NCBI GenBank assembly: GCA_963818855.1 | Contig: CAWFUH010000011.1 | Coordinates: 496,001-560,000, forward strand | Direction of reading: 5' to 3' | Length of the DNA: 64,000 nt | Source: Bog-159 sp963818855 | Lineage (GTDB): Bacteria; Acidobacteriota; Terriglobia; Bryobacterales; Bryobacteraceae | In this document: one piece after another, positions 1 through 8,347 of the stretch | How positions within the stretch are numbered: position 1 is the stretch's first letter | Layout of the letters: every line of letters begins with the position of its first letter | Program-made: the position numbers and the translations under genes | Notes under the pieces: generated by a model | Told to the model about the DNA's origin: nothing | The model's input: only the letters and a program-made list of their open reading frames with translations | The model's database searches: none

Positions 1-166
1 GGACGTGGTGTTCGGCCCCGAGTGGGAGATCGCGGTCGACCTGGGTGCGCGCGTCCTGGCTGGTTCCAGCGTGATCGCGCGGCGGAGCGAATTCGCCGGG
101 ATGGATTTGGCGGAGGCGCAGAGTCTGGTAGCGGATACGCGGGAACTGGTGCATGCCCAGGCTTAG
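1..166 (+). CDS. C-terminus of a phosphatidylserine decarboxylase-like protein (partial, 5' end outside window)
   Basis: The frame starting at base 2 is open for 54 codons and stops with TAG at 164-166. The peptide contains a short beta-rich stretch around GARVLAGSSVIAR, like the end of phosphatidylserine decarboxylase proenzymes, where a 'G-x-V-x-A-G-x-x-V-I-A' turn follows the autocleavage site. The cleavage motif would lie upstream of the window. The following gene, pssA, starts 14 bases before this stop. Decarboxylase followed by synthase is a common pair, making phosphatidylethanolamine from phosphatidylserine. The identification rests on a short tail plus context; a lipoyl/biotin-like domain would look similar. 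Confidence 0.5.
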   Translation, partial: DVVFGPEWEIAVDLGARVLAGSSVIARRSEFAGMDLAEAQSLVADTRELVHAQA

Positions 167-1073
167 CAATCCGTTGATCGACCGGCACTCCCCCGATCGG
201 CGGCCCCGCCGCGCGGCGTACGCCTTGCCCACGTTATTCACCGCCGGCAACATTTTCCTCGGGTATCTGTCGATTCTGCGCTCCTTCCGCGGAGCGATGC
301 TGGCAGCCGCCGGAGGCGCAGGCTTGACGGCCGCCGCGGAGCATTTCGAGATCGCCGCGAAGGCCATCGGGATCGCGGTCCTGCTCGATGGGGTAGACGG
401 CATGATTGCGCGCTTGACGCACACCACCAGCGATTTCGGCCGCGAGATGGATTCGCTGGCGGACGTGATCAGCTTCGGCATCGCGCCCGCCGTGCTGGCG
501 TTTGCCTGGGGCGTGCAGTTCGTGCAATTCCTGGACGGCGGGCCGGCCATCCAGTTCGAGCATCAATTGGCGCAAGCCGGCTACTTCATGGCGTTCTTAT
601 TTTTGCTATGCGGCGCCGCGCGGCTGGCGCGCTTCAACGTGCAAAAGAACCCGATTCCCAAGAATCCCGGCCGTCCCAATCGGAAGTATTTCGTGGGGCT
701 GCCCATTCCCGGCGCGGCCGGCACGGTGGCCGCGATCGTTTACGCCTTTGGTGGCGAACCCGTCAGTTACTGGCCAATCGCGGTGGTCTGGATGGGGCTG
801 TTGGCCTTGCTGGGATTTCTGATGGTCAGCACGTGGCGCTATTACAGCTTCAAAGGGTTCAGCTTGCGCCAGCCGCGCACGCCGTTGATCGTGATCGTAG
901 TCGGCGCGCTGCTGTATGCCATCTGGAATTATGGCCGCGTGGTGTTGCCGGCCATGGCGGCTGTGTACGTGGGCAGCGGCATCGCCATTCGCGTGGGTGG
1001 CATCGTGCGGCGACATGTGAACCGCCATCGATTAGGCGCGCCGCCCACGGCTCCGGAGCATCAAGTTGGCTAA
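153..1073 (+). CDS. pssA: CDP-diacylglycerol--serine O-phosphatidyltransferase
   Basis: Makes phosphatidylserine from CDP-diacylglycerol and serine at the inner membrane, the first committed step to phosphatidylethanolamine. The complete CDP-alcohol phosphatidyltransferase signature D-x2-D-G-x2-A-R-x8-G-x3-D-x3-D is present: D79, D82, G83, A86, R87, G96, D100 and D104. Several hydrophobic helices follow (about residues 135-155, 180-200, 210-230, 245-265). At 306 residues it is a little longer than minimal family members. The ATG at 153 overlaps the preceding gene by 14 bases, and its stop overlaps the TTG start of the next gene by 8, so these genes are probably translationally coupled. The active-site residues are intact; function is confident. 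Confidence 0.93.
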   Translation: MPRLSNPLIDRHSPDRRPRRAAYALPTLFTAGNIFLGYLSILRSFRGAMLAAAGGAGLTAAAEHFEIAAKAIGIAVLLDGVDGMIARLTHTTSDFGREMDSLADVISFGIAPAVLAFAWGVQFVQFLDGGPAIQFEHQLAQAGYFMAFLFLLCGAARLARFNVQKNPIPKNPGRPNRKYFVGLPIPGAAGTVAAIVYAFGGEPVSYWPIAVVWMGLLALLGFLMVSTWRYYSFKGFSLRQPRTPLIVIVVGALLYAIWNYGRVVLPAMAAVYVGSGIAIRVGGIVRRHVNRHRLGAPPTAPEHQVG

Positions 1074-2067
1074 GACGAACTGGGCGCTGGTGGGCAGCGA
1101 GTCGCTTTTAGGCCGCGAAGTGCGCGACCTGATCGCGGTGGGCCATGTGCCGGTCGATCTGAAACTGGTCTCCGAGGATCCGGAGAAGGCTGGCGCGCTG
1201 ACCGAGCAGGGCGGTGAACCGGCCCTGGTGTGGGGACTCGAAGAACCGGCCATGCGCGAAGCGCCCGTCGTATTTCTGGCGGGATCGGCCGAATCCGCGC
1301 TGCGGGCGCTGGAATTGCGCGGCGAGATGCCCGGCACCATCGACCTCACGCACGCCGCCGAAGACCATCCCCGCTCGTTCATTCGCGCACCATTTGTGGA
1401 GCCTGCCGGATTCGAAGTGCCGGAGGACGCCGTACACTCGATCGCCCACCCCGCAGCCATCGCCATCGCCATGGTCCTGCCGCGTCTGCATGCGCATTTT
1501 CCCGTGCGCCGATCCGTGATCCATGTTTTCGAGCCGGCCAGCGAGCGCGGCACGCCGGGCGTGGAAGAGCTGCAGCAGCAAACGGTGGGCCTGTTATCGT
1601 TCAAAAGCATGCCGAAAAAGATCTTCGACGCGCAGCTCAGTTTCAACATGCTGGCGCAGTATGGCGAGGATGCGCCGGTATCTCTGGACTCCGCCGAATT
1701 GCGGATCGAGCGGCATCTGGCTACGCTGCTATCGCGCGGCGCGGGGACGGCGGCCGTGCCCATGCCATCGCTGCGGCTGATTCAAGCGCCGGTGTTTCAC
1801 GGGTACAGTCTCTCGCTGTGGTTACAATTCGAGGAAAACCCAGGCGTGGACGCGGTCGAATCCGAATTGACCGATGAACGTATCGACGTGCGCCGCGCGG
1901 ATCTGGAGCCGCCCACGGCAGTAGGTATGGCCGGCCATGACGGAATAGCCATAGGCGCGGTGACCATGGACCGCAACGATCCCCAGGCTTGCTGGTGCTG
2001 GCTGGTGGCGGATAATCTGCGTCTGGCCGCCGGGAATGCGGTAGCGGTAGGGAGCCAGTATCTATGA
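1066..2067 (+). CDS. Asd-like dehydrogenase-fold protein lacking the catalytic cysteine (USG-1-like)
   Basis: The 333-residue protein has the architecture of aspartate-semialdehyde dehydrogenase: an N-terminal Rossmann segment beginning WALVGSESLLGREV, and a C-terminal domain with a late glycine/alanine-rich helix ending DNLRLAAGNAVAVG. Where true Asd has the cysteine in an S-N-P-N-C-x-T context, this protein reads SIAHPAAIAIA, so the nucleophile is gone. E. coli USG-1 is a comparable non-catalytic paralogue. It is therefore unlikely to make aspartate semialdehyde. The chosen start is TTG at 1066, overlapping the pssA stop; its own stop overlaps the lptE ATG (ATGA). It sits in an envelope-lipid operon, which suggests but does not prove an envelope-related or regulatory role. 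Confidence 0.75.
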   Translation: MAKTNWALVGSESLLGREVRDLIAVGHVPVDLKLVSEDPEKAGALTEQGGEPALVWGLEEPAMREAPVVFLAGSAESALRALELRGEMPGTIDLTHAAEDHPRSFIRAPFVEPAGFEVPEDAVHSIAHPAAIAIAMVLPRLHAHFPVRRSVIHVFEPASERGTPGVEELQQQTVGLLSFKSMPKKIFDAQLSFNMLAQYGEDAPVSLDSAELRIERHLATLLSRGAGTAAVPMPSLRLIQAPVFHGYSLSLWLQFEENPGVDAVESELTDERIDVRRADLEPPTAVGMAGHDGIAIGAVTMDRNDPQACWCWLVADNLRLAAGNAVAVGSQYL

Positions 2068-2582
2068 AATGCGTGCAAATTTCAATACTGATGGTGGCGG
2101 CATGCGCCACGGGTTGCGGCTATCATGTGGCCGGCACGTCCGACATCATGCCCCAGACTATCCACACGATCGCGGTCACGCCTTTTGCGAACAGGACCGT
2201 GCAATACAAATTCGCGCAGCGATTGCCGCAGGATATCAAACGGGAATTCATCGAACGTACGCACTACAAAATCGTGACTGATCCGCAAACCGCCGACGCC
2301 GTGCTGGATGGCGCCGTGCTAAATTTCGTTTCGTATCCGATCATTGCGGATCAAAGCACGGGGCGCGCCACGGTCGTGCAATGCAGCGGTTATTTGAAGG
2401 TCACTTTGACAGAGCGCGCCACGGGGAAGGTGTTGTTCTCGCGGCCATCGTTCGAAGTGCACGAGCAGTATGAAATCAGCGTGGATCCGCAAGCCTATTT
2501 CGATGAAAGCGGAGCTGGTGTGGAGCGCCTGGCGCACGATGTAGCGCGCGATGTGGTCACGTCGATTCTGGAGAAATTCTGA
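2064..2582 (+). CDS. lptE: LPS-assembly lipoprotein LptE
   Basis: A 172-residue exported lipoprotein. The N-terminus has a hydrophobic signal followed by the lipobox A-T-G-C with the lipid-modified cysteine at residue 18, then the GYHVAG stretch typical of LptE/RlpB proteins. LptE plugs the LptD barrel that inserts lipopolysaccharide in the outer membrane. The ATG is preceded by a GGGAG ribosome site and overlaps the preceding stop (ATGA), so it is cotranscribed with pssA. Downstream lies a paired-hairpin repeat and then holA; lptE followed by holA is a conserved neighbour pair in many bacteria and supports the call. Confidence 0.85.
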   Translation: MKCVQISILMVAACATGCGYHVAGTSDIMPQTIHTIAVTPFANRTVQYKFAQRLPQDIKREFIERTHYKIVTDPQTADAVLDGAVLNFVSYPIIADQSTGRATVVQCSGYLKVTLTERATGKVLFSRPSFEVHEQYEISVDPQAYFDESGAGVERLAHDVARDVVTSILEKF

Positions 2583-2597
2583 AATGGTGCACAAATT

Positions 2598-2689
2598 GTG
2601 GGGCAGACCTCAAGTCTGCGCGGGTTCTCCAGGACCCGCACGCACAGGCCGGCGTGGACGCCGGCCGCAGGACTGGAGTCCTGCCCCAC
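2598..2689. repeat. Type A paired-hairpin intergenic repeat (longest copy)
   Basis: Between lptE and holA. The element is bracketed by GTGGGGCAG (2598-2606) and its inverted complement CTGCCCCAC (2681-2689). Inside are successive hairpins: GCAGAC/GTCTGC, GCGGGT/ACCCGC, GGCCGGCGT/ACGCCGGCC and GCAGGACT/AGTCCTGC. The last two hairpins recur at about 21563, 40870, 43488 and 59022. It looks like a REP/BIME-type element and could also act as an attenuator between lptE and holA. Confidence 0.85.
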
Positions 2690-2698
2690 AATAACCGC

Positions 2699-3772
2699 AT
2701 GACTCCGGCACAGTTTCTCACCCGCATGGAGCGCGCTGAAGTGGCGGCCGCCTATTTGTTCATCGGGCCGGAGAGTTATCATCGGCGGCGTGCGCGCGAG
2801 GCGTTGCTGCGCGCTGCCCTGCACGGCGGCAGTGACAACGCCATCGCGCAGTACGATCTGGCTGGAGATTCGCTGGCGGAGGTCATCGACGATGCGCGCG
2901 CGCTGTCGCTGTTCGCGTCGGAGAGAGTGATTTTCGCCGGCAACGCGGAAGCCGTCATGCCCAACGCGGTGGCGGGTGAGCAAGCCGAGGAAAGTGAAAG
3001 CGGGGCGGGTGCGGCGGCCACGCTCGCGGCGTACATGCGCAATCCCACGCCCGGCGTGGTGTTAGTGTTCGATGCTCCGCGCTTCGATTTCGAGGGCGAG
3101 GATAAAAGGAAGCAGGAGCGCGTGCGGAAGTTTTACGCAGCGCTGGGCGAGCCGGTGGATTTCAAGCGCGCATCGCCCGACGACGCCCGGCGCGAAGCTG
3201 CCGCGCTGGCCCGGCGCGTGGGCTTGCACATCGATCCGGCGGCAGTGGATCTGCTGGTGGAGTCGCTGGCCGCCGATCTGACTCGCATAGCGGGGGAAGT
3301 GGAGAAGCTGTCGCTTTATGCCCAAGGGCGCACGGTCACCGAGGAGGATGTAACGTTACTGGCGCCTGAAGCGCGGGCCACCACCATCTTCGCGCTGGTT
3401 TCGGCATTAGGACGGCGGGACCGGTCGCGCTCACTTGAGATTCTGGATACGTTGTTCCGCGAAGGCGAGTACTTGCCGGTGGCGCTGTCGTTTCTGGCGG
3501 CCCAATTCCGTACCGCTCTCGTGGCGAAGGAAGCGGGCTTGCGTAGTCCCCAGCAGATCCAAGGGCATTTCGCCAAAATCGGAGTTCAGATGTGGAGTTC
3601 GCGCGCGGAGCAGGTTTTTCAGACTGTGGCGAAGTTCTCGAAGGCGCAACTGGAACGCGCGATCAAGCTGACGTTCGATGCGGACCGCGATTTGCGCAGC
3701 GCGCGGCCGGACGACCGCATCGTGATGGAGCAGTTTATTTTGCGCTTGACGATGGAGGGCGGGATTAAGTAG
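2699..3772 (+). CDS. holA: DNA polymerase III delta subunit
   Basis: A 357-residue clamp-loader subunit that opens the sliding clamp and drives its loading during replication. It has the HolA layout: an N-terminal AAA-like domain starting TPAQFLTRM with the segment AAYLFIGPESYHRRRAREAL, a long central region, and a helical C-terminal collar domain (FALVSALGRRDRSRSLEILD, then the PDDRIVMEQFILRL end). I chose ATG 2699 because the longer reading begins inside the type A repeat and lacks homology. No strong ribosome site precedes it; the repeat lies directly upstream. Its 3' end overlaps the convergent rpsT gene by 8 bases. Confidence 0.85.
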   Translation: MTPAQFLTRMERAEVAAAYLFIGPESYHRRRAREALLRAALHGGSDNAIAQYDLAGDSLAEVIDDARALSLFASERVIFAGNAEAVMPNAVAGEQAEESESGAGAAATLAAYMRNPTPGVVLVFDAPRFDFEGEDKRKQERVRKFYAALGEPVDFKRASPDDARREAAALARRVGLHIDPAAVDLLVESLAADLTRIAGEVEKLSLYAQGRTVTEEDVTLLAPEARATTIFALVSALGRRDRSRSLEILDTLFREGEYLPVALSFLAAQFRTALVAKEAGLRSPQQIQGHFAKIGVQMWSSRAEQVFQTVAKFSKAQLERAIKLTFDADRDLRSARPDDRIVMEQFILRLTMEGGIK

Positions 3773-4034
3773 TGGCGAGCGACTTCACACGCAGGTGCAG
3801 TGTCGATTTATATCGCGCCGCCGTGTTTTTCTTGATGATGCCGGTCTTGGCGGACCGGTCGATTAACGAGAAAGTAGCCGGCAACAGTTCGGCGGCAGCC
3901 TTGGCATCCTTAGAGGTGATGGCGCGCCGCATGGCGCGGATCTGGTGCCGCAGGCGGGTCTTGTTCTGCCGGTTGTACTCGGTGCGTTTTTCGTCTTGTC
4001 GCACGCGCTTGATCGCGGAAAAATGATTGGCCAT
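3765..4034 (-). CDS. rpsT: 30S ribosomal protein S20
   Basis: An 89-residue, strongly basic protein with the S20 profile: start MANHFSAIKRVRQDEKR, the central helices RHQIRAMRRAI, and the C-terminal motif GIIKKNTAARYKSTL. S20 binds 16S rRNA early in small-subunit assembly. The gene ends 8 bases inside holA on the opposite strand, a tail-to-tail arrangement seen in many bacteria. Length and motifs match the family. Confidence 0.95.
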   Translation of the reverse strand: MANHFSAIKRVRQDEKRTEYNRQNKTRLRHQIRAMRRAITSKDAKAAAELLPATFSLIDRSAKTGIIKKNTAARYKSTLHLRVKSLATT

Positions 4035-4107
4035 CTGGAAACAGAATAATCCTTACAAGAGATTTGTAACTATCAGCATACCGCAAGCCGTGAGATCGGG
4101 GCAACTC

Positions 4108-5097
4108 TCAGCTGCCCGTACTGCTCCAATATGCGGCAACTTGATCCAGGTCGACGTTGCCGCCGGACAGGATCACACCTACCTCGCGCAGGCCGGAGGG
4201 CAGTTTGCCGGACAGCAGAGCGGCCGCACCCACCGCGCCGCTGGGTTCCACCAGGATTTTCAACCGGGTGAGCAGGAATCTGACGGCCGCCCGGATCTCA
4301 TCGTCGGTCACAATCAGAATTTGTTCGACTAACTGGCGTATGATCGGGAAGGTCAGCGCGCCGGGCTCGGGAGCGCGCAATCCGTCGGCGATGGTTTGCG
4401 GCAGTGGAATGGAGCGGCGTTCGCCGGCCTGGAACGAAAGAAACGTATCGTTGCCGTCGGCGGGCTCGACGCCGAAGAGGCGAATCGACGGGCGCATATC
4501 CTTGGCTATAGTGGCGCATCCGGCGAGCAGCCCGCCGCCGCCAACCGGTGTGATCAGGGCGTCTAGATCCGGCCGGTCTTCCAGTAACTCAAGGGCCGCC
4601 GTTCCCTGTCCTGCCATGATCAGCGGATGATCGAAGGGCGGCACCAGCGTGGCGCCGGACTCTTCGAGAATGCGGCCGGCGATCTGCTCGCGGCTCTCGC
4701 GATGGCGATCGTAGGGCACGATATGTGCGCCATAACTGCGCGCGGTATCGAGCTTCGAGCGGGGCGCGTCGGCAGGCATGACGATAGTGGCTGCGGCCCC
4801 TGCGTGACGCGCGGCGATGGCCACGGCAATAGCGTGATTGCCTGAGGAAAAGGCCACTACGCCGCGCGGCAGAGCGGCGGGAGCCAGAGACAGAATCAGG
4901 TTCGCGGCGCCACGGATCTTGAATGCGCCGCCCGTCTGCAGATTTTCGCACTTAAAGTGGACGCGCGTGCCGGCGATGGCATCGAACTCGGATGAGGTTA
5001 GAACGGGAGTACGCTTGGCGAGCGGCCGAATGCGGACCGCCGCATCGCGCACGGCAACGGGCGTTATGGTGGACACCCCCGATTGTAACGTGTTCAA
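4108..5097 (-). CDS. PLP-dependent threonine/serine dehydratase or serine racemase
   Basis: A fold-type II PLP enzyme of 329 residues. The lysine that binds PLP is K60 in GGAFKIRGA; the asparagine loop FSSGNHA follows; the phosphate-binding glycine loop is VGGGGLLAG. There is no C-terminal ACT domain, so it resembles catabolic threonine dehydratase or serine racemase rather than the isoleucine-feedback-regulated IlvA. The start is uncertain: a TTG at 5097 overlaps the stop of a small upstream ORF, and a GTG seven codons later is equally plausible. The substrate cannot be told from sequence alone. Confidence 0.85.
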   Translation of the reverse strand: MNTLQSGVSTITPVAVRDAAVRIRPLAKRTPVLTSSEFDAIAGTRVHFKCENLQTGGAFKIRGAANLILSLAPAALPRGVVAFSSGNHAIAVAIAARHAGAAATIVMPADAPRSKLDTARSYGAHIVPYDRHRESREQIAGRILEESGATLVPPFDHPLIMAGQGTAALELLEDRPDLDALITPVGGGGLLAGCATIAKDMRPSIRLFGVEPADGNDTFLSFQAGERRSIPLPQTIADGLRAPEPGALTFPIIRQLVEQILIVTDDEIRAAVRFLLTRLKILVEPSGAVGAAALLSGKLPSGLREVGVILSGGNVDLDQVAAYWSSTGS

Positions 5098-5327
5098 TCG
5101 CCCCGCTGCGCTCTTGGGCTGACTGGAAGGATTCGCCTAAAAGGCACCGGCCTGTAGCGCGCGGCATCCGGGCTGTTCCATCTCCCTCGGGAGATGCCGC
5201 TCTTCCGCGCAAGCGCCAGGCGGGTCTGCGCGCGCGTCCGTCTGCAGCGCTCCAGCAAAAGCCGAATTCGACGGACTTCGGCCCGCAACTCCCTTTCGAA
5301 CGAACCTCCACTTCGATGGCCGCGCAT
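5094..5327 (-). CDS. Possible small arginine-rich protein (hypothetical)
   Basis: A 77-codon reading frame with an excellent ribosome site (GGGGAGGAGAGC directly before ATG). Its TGA overlaps the TTG start of the dehydratase, as in a coupled leader gene. About a quarter of the residues are arginine and the first part is predicted helical (ELRAEVRRIRLLLERCRR). No family is recognised. The alternative is that this 370-base gap is a non-coding leader; the inverted repeat GCGGCATC...GATGCCGC at about 5160-5200 would fit an RNA hairpin. Confidence 0.35.
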   Translation of the reverse strand: MRGHRSGGSFERELRAEVRRIRLLLERCRRTRAQTRLALARKSGISRGRWNSPDAARYRPVPFRRILPVSPRAQRGD

Positions 5328-5465
5328 GCTCTCCTCCCCTACAATTAAAGCCTTCGCGAGCGCCTTTCTTTGTTTAGTAGTGAGTTGAGGAGTGCCGAAC
5401 GTTTCGCTTCCGTAACGGAAATTTGCGAAAATGTTCTGCGCGTCTGTATTGGGTAAAAATCCCGG

Positions 5466-6080
5466 TCACGCCTGCTCGTCGTCCGGAACGCAGCCGATGG
5501 TGCTCATGTATTCGTCCGACGTATATAGCGCAAAGCCGAACGATTTCGGATCGAGCGCAGTGAACGGCGTCAAGCTTTGATAGCAGGCGAACAGGCTATC
5601 GGAGTACGCATAATAATTTTCCAGGAACGCGGCGGAAATCAACGCGAAGCCCGGCGGCTCGGGGAACACCGCGTTGACGCCGATTGCTCGCGATACAATG
5701 CGCCGATAGTCGATCACACCCCACTTTTCGAAGCGGGCGGCGACCGCCGCCGGGGTATGATTCACCAGCAGGTCCGCAAAACTTTGCGGTTGAATGCCGC
5801 CCTGCGCTAGCGCTGCGTCGCGGCTCGCGAAATCCGTACATTGTGCGATCCAGCGCATGACATCCTTGCCGGTGAGCGAGAGCATCCGAAATTCGGTGTA
5901 GCGGCCCCGCAGCAAGGGCTCCCTATCCGCGTCTGCGTTGGCCATGCCATTCAGTTGCAGCGAAAGCTTGATGCTATCCATTACGGAGGAAGCGTCCAAT
6001 CCACGATCGAAGGGATGCAGGATCAAAGGGGGCAGGTCCCACCAGCGGCCATGCCACGGATTCTCACCAGAATGGGTCAT
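5466..6080 (-). CDS. Hypothetical protein, 204 residues
   Basis: A clean reading frame from ATG 6080 with GC-rich third positions like its neighbours. No signal peptide and no membrane helix are visible. The sequence has tryptophan-rich starts (NPWHGRWWDLPP), a middle helix GKDVMRWIAQCTDFASRDAAL and an aromatic C-terminal half (FLENYYAYSDSLFACYQSL). I do not recognise the family. It stands alone, divergent from the secreted-protein gene at 6189. Confidence 0.65.
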   Translation of the reverse strand: MTHSGENPWHGRWWDLPPLILHPFDRGLDASSVMDSIKLSLQLNGMANADADREPLLRGRYTEFRMLSLTGKDVMRWIAQCTDFASRDAALAQGGIQPQSFADLLVNHTPAAVAARFEKWGVIDYRRIVSRAIGVNAVFPEPPGFALISAAFLENYYAYSDSLFACYQSLTPFTALDPKSFGFALYTSDEYMSTIGCVPDDEQA

Positions 6081-6188
6081 CTCTAAATAGCATATCGGCT
6101 TCGCGGGCCGAAGTCTGCGCCGCCGGGACGCAGAGGCAACGCGCAGCCGGGCGCTGCGATGCTGTAAGATGTGGGCGGGAGGAATATA

Positions 6189-6740
6189 GTGAAGACATTT
6201 ACGGCGCTGTGCGCATTATCGTTGACGCTCGGGCTTCCGCTTCTCGCGCAACGGGACCAACAACGGGACCAACACGAAGGAAGCAAGCCCGCTGTGGGTG
6301 GAGGCTACATACCCAAGCATGGCCCTCCGCCCGCTAAAGCCGCGCCAAAGGCCCCGGCACCCGCTGAGCACCCCAATGTCGCTGACCAGGCCGGGCATCC
6401 TCAGGCTCCCCACGTCCACACCAACGGCACCTGGGTCGGACACAATACCGGCAGAGACGACGCAAATTACCATCTAGACCATCCCTGGGAACACGGCCGT
6501 TTTACTGCTGGCATTGGCCGCGGACATGTCTGGCGGCTGGCAGGCGGAGGGCCTTCGCGCTTCTGGTTCGGCGGGTTTTATTTTAACGTGGCGCCGTTCG
6601 ACGTCGGGTACTGCGGTGACTGGATATGGAACAGCGATCAGATCGTCATATACGACGACCCGGACCATGTGGGCTGGTATTTGGCTTATAACGTGAGGCT
6701 CGGCACCTACGTGCACGTGATGTATCTGGGGACCAGTTAG
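6189..6740 (+). CDS. Secreted His/Pro-rich protein of unknown function
   Basis: GTG at 6189 is chosen because GGGAGGA lies 6 bases upstream; the predicted protein then begins with a classic signal peptide (VKTFTALCALSLTLGLPLLAQ). The mature part has a low-complexity Gly/Pro/His/Ala region (residues about 40-80, repeats of KAAPKAPAP type) followed by an aromatic domain with GHVWRLAGGGPSRFWFGGFYF and conserved-looking tryptophans. Small secreted proteins of this form are common in acidobacteria. Function unknown; possibly a periplasmic or extracellular structural protein. Confidence 0.65.
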   Translation: MKTFTALCALSLTLGLPLLAQRDQQRDQHEGSKPAVGGGYIPKHGPPPAKAAPKAPAPAEHPNVADQAGHPQAPHVHTNGTWVGHNTGRDDANYHLDHPWEHGRFTAGIGRGHVWRLAGGGPSRFWFGGFYFNVAPFDVGYCGDWIWNSDQIVIYDDPDHVGWYLAYNVRLGTYVHVMYLGTS

Positions 6741-6760
6741 CCCCCGGTACACTCGGATCT

Positions 6761-8276
6761 ATGCTTCGCAGCCGTTGGACGTTATGGGGCGCCATTCTGC
6801 TGTTTCCGCCGGCGGGACTGGTGCTGTGGTGGGCGCACCGGGGCGTGCGGCCGGTGGCGCGCACTGCCGGGACACTCGGCATCTGCGCGGTCGCCATCGT
6901 CGAGTTGTTTGCCGTATACGGCCTGCGTCTCGAATGGGACGGCGCGATGAAGGTGCATGGCATCTCCTTCGAAACCCGCGCTAAGAATGACGCGCGGGTG
7001 GAGGCCAGCCGCTCCGGGAACCGCGCCGAGGCTGCGCCGGTGGTGGTCCCGCCACCGGCAGCGATTCCTCCCGCGGCGTCTCCTGCAATCGCCACACACG
7101 CCGCGCCGGACTATTGGACAGACTTCCGCGGTCCGAACCGCGCGGGAGTGTACATGGAGACCGCGATCGAGACAACCTGGCCCGCGGCGGGATTGCCCCG
7201 CCTATGGAAGCAGCCCGTAGGCGGCGGCTATGCTTCCTTTACGGTGGGCGAAGGCCGCGCCTACACCATCGAACAGCGGCGCAGCCGCGAAACCATCACG
7301 GCATACGACGTCCAAACCGGCCGGGAGCTTTGGGCTTTCGGTTATCCGGCGCTGTTCGACGAAATTCTGGGCGGCGCCGGCCCGCGCGCCACGCCGGTGT
7401 ATCGCGATGGTCTGGTCTATGCGCTTGGGTGCCAAGGGGGATTTGTATTGCCTGTCGGCCAGAACCGGTAAGCCAAAATGGTCGAAGAACATTCTGGCCG
7501 ACAATGCCGCGCCGAACCAGCATTGGGGGATGGCGGAATCGCCCCTGATCGTGGACGGCATGGTCGTGGTAACACCCGGCGGAGCGCCGGACAAAAGCAT
7601 CGTGGCTTACGACCGTTTAACCGGCGCGCCTGTCTGGCGGGCGCTCGACGATCGCGCCGGATACACTTCACCGATTCTGGCCACGCTGGCCGGACGCCGG
7701 CAGATTGTGTGGCTCAGCGGGCAGCGCGCGGTCGGCCTGGCGCCGGAGAATGGCGCGCTGCTTTGGGATTACGCTTTTCCCGCGCAGATGGATATGAATT
7801 GCGCGCAGCCGGTGGTGGTGGATGCGGACAGTGTGCTGCTTTCGTCGTCGCCCGGGCCGGGCGCCGCGTTACTCACGATTACCAAGACCGGCGACGGTTA
7901 CGCGGCGCGCGCCGTATGGAAAAACAATCGTATGAAGAACAAATTCAACTCGTCGGTGTTCTATCAGGGTTACATCTACGGCTTGGACGAATCGATTCTG
8001 GCGTGCATCGACGCCCGAACCGGCGAGCTTAAGTGGAAGGGCGGGCGCTATGGCTATGGACAGTTGTTGCTCGCCGGTGACCACTTGGTGGTGCTGACCG
8101 AGCAGGGCGACCTGGTGCTGGTGCGCGCGACCCCGGAAGGACATCAGGAACTGGCGCGCTTCGCCGCGATCGAGGGGCGCACGTGGAACATCCCGGCTAT
8201 CAATAATGGTTTGCTGCTGGTTCGCAATGCGAGCGAGATGGCCTGTTTCCGATTGGGAAAGGAGGGCGGGCTTTAG
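6761..8276 (+). CDS. PQQ-like beta-propeller membrane protein, frameshifted at 7427-7429
   Basis: Two overlapping frames make one protein of about 504 residues. The first (6761 to about 7427) has two N-terminal membrane helices and then DYWTDFRGPNRAGVY, the entry strand of PQQ/BamB-type propellers. The second frame carries the rest: repeated blades such as GDLYCLSARTGKPKW, KSIVAYDRLTGAPVW and ILACIDARTGELKW. The join is at the GGG run 7427-7429: removing one G gives VYALGAKGDLYCLSARTGK. Whether this is a sequencing indel or a true mutation cannot be told. The stop TAG lies inside a type B repeat. Likely a membrane-anchored periplasmic propeller; ligand unknown. Confidence 0.75.
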
Positions 8277-8299
8277 CCGGCGCGGCGCTTCAGCGCCGC
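8264..8299 (+). repeat. Type B paired-hairpin repeat
   Basis: Two adjacent hairpins: GGCGGGCTTTAGCCGGC and GCGGCGCTTCAGCGCCGC. The same sequence occurs inverted at 39601-39638. The stop codon of the upstream propeller gene (TAG, 8274-8276) is part of the first hairpin. Confidence 0.75.
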
Positions 8300-8347
8300 T
8301 TGTGTCTTGACTGAAATCGCCGGCCGCTCCGAACGCCGCATAACCCC

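Noticed and set aside
2654..2698. Upstream start for holA
   Set aside because: These codons lie inside the type A repeat and encode repeat-derived sequence; ATG 2699 begins the family homology.
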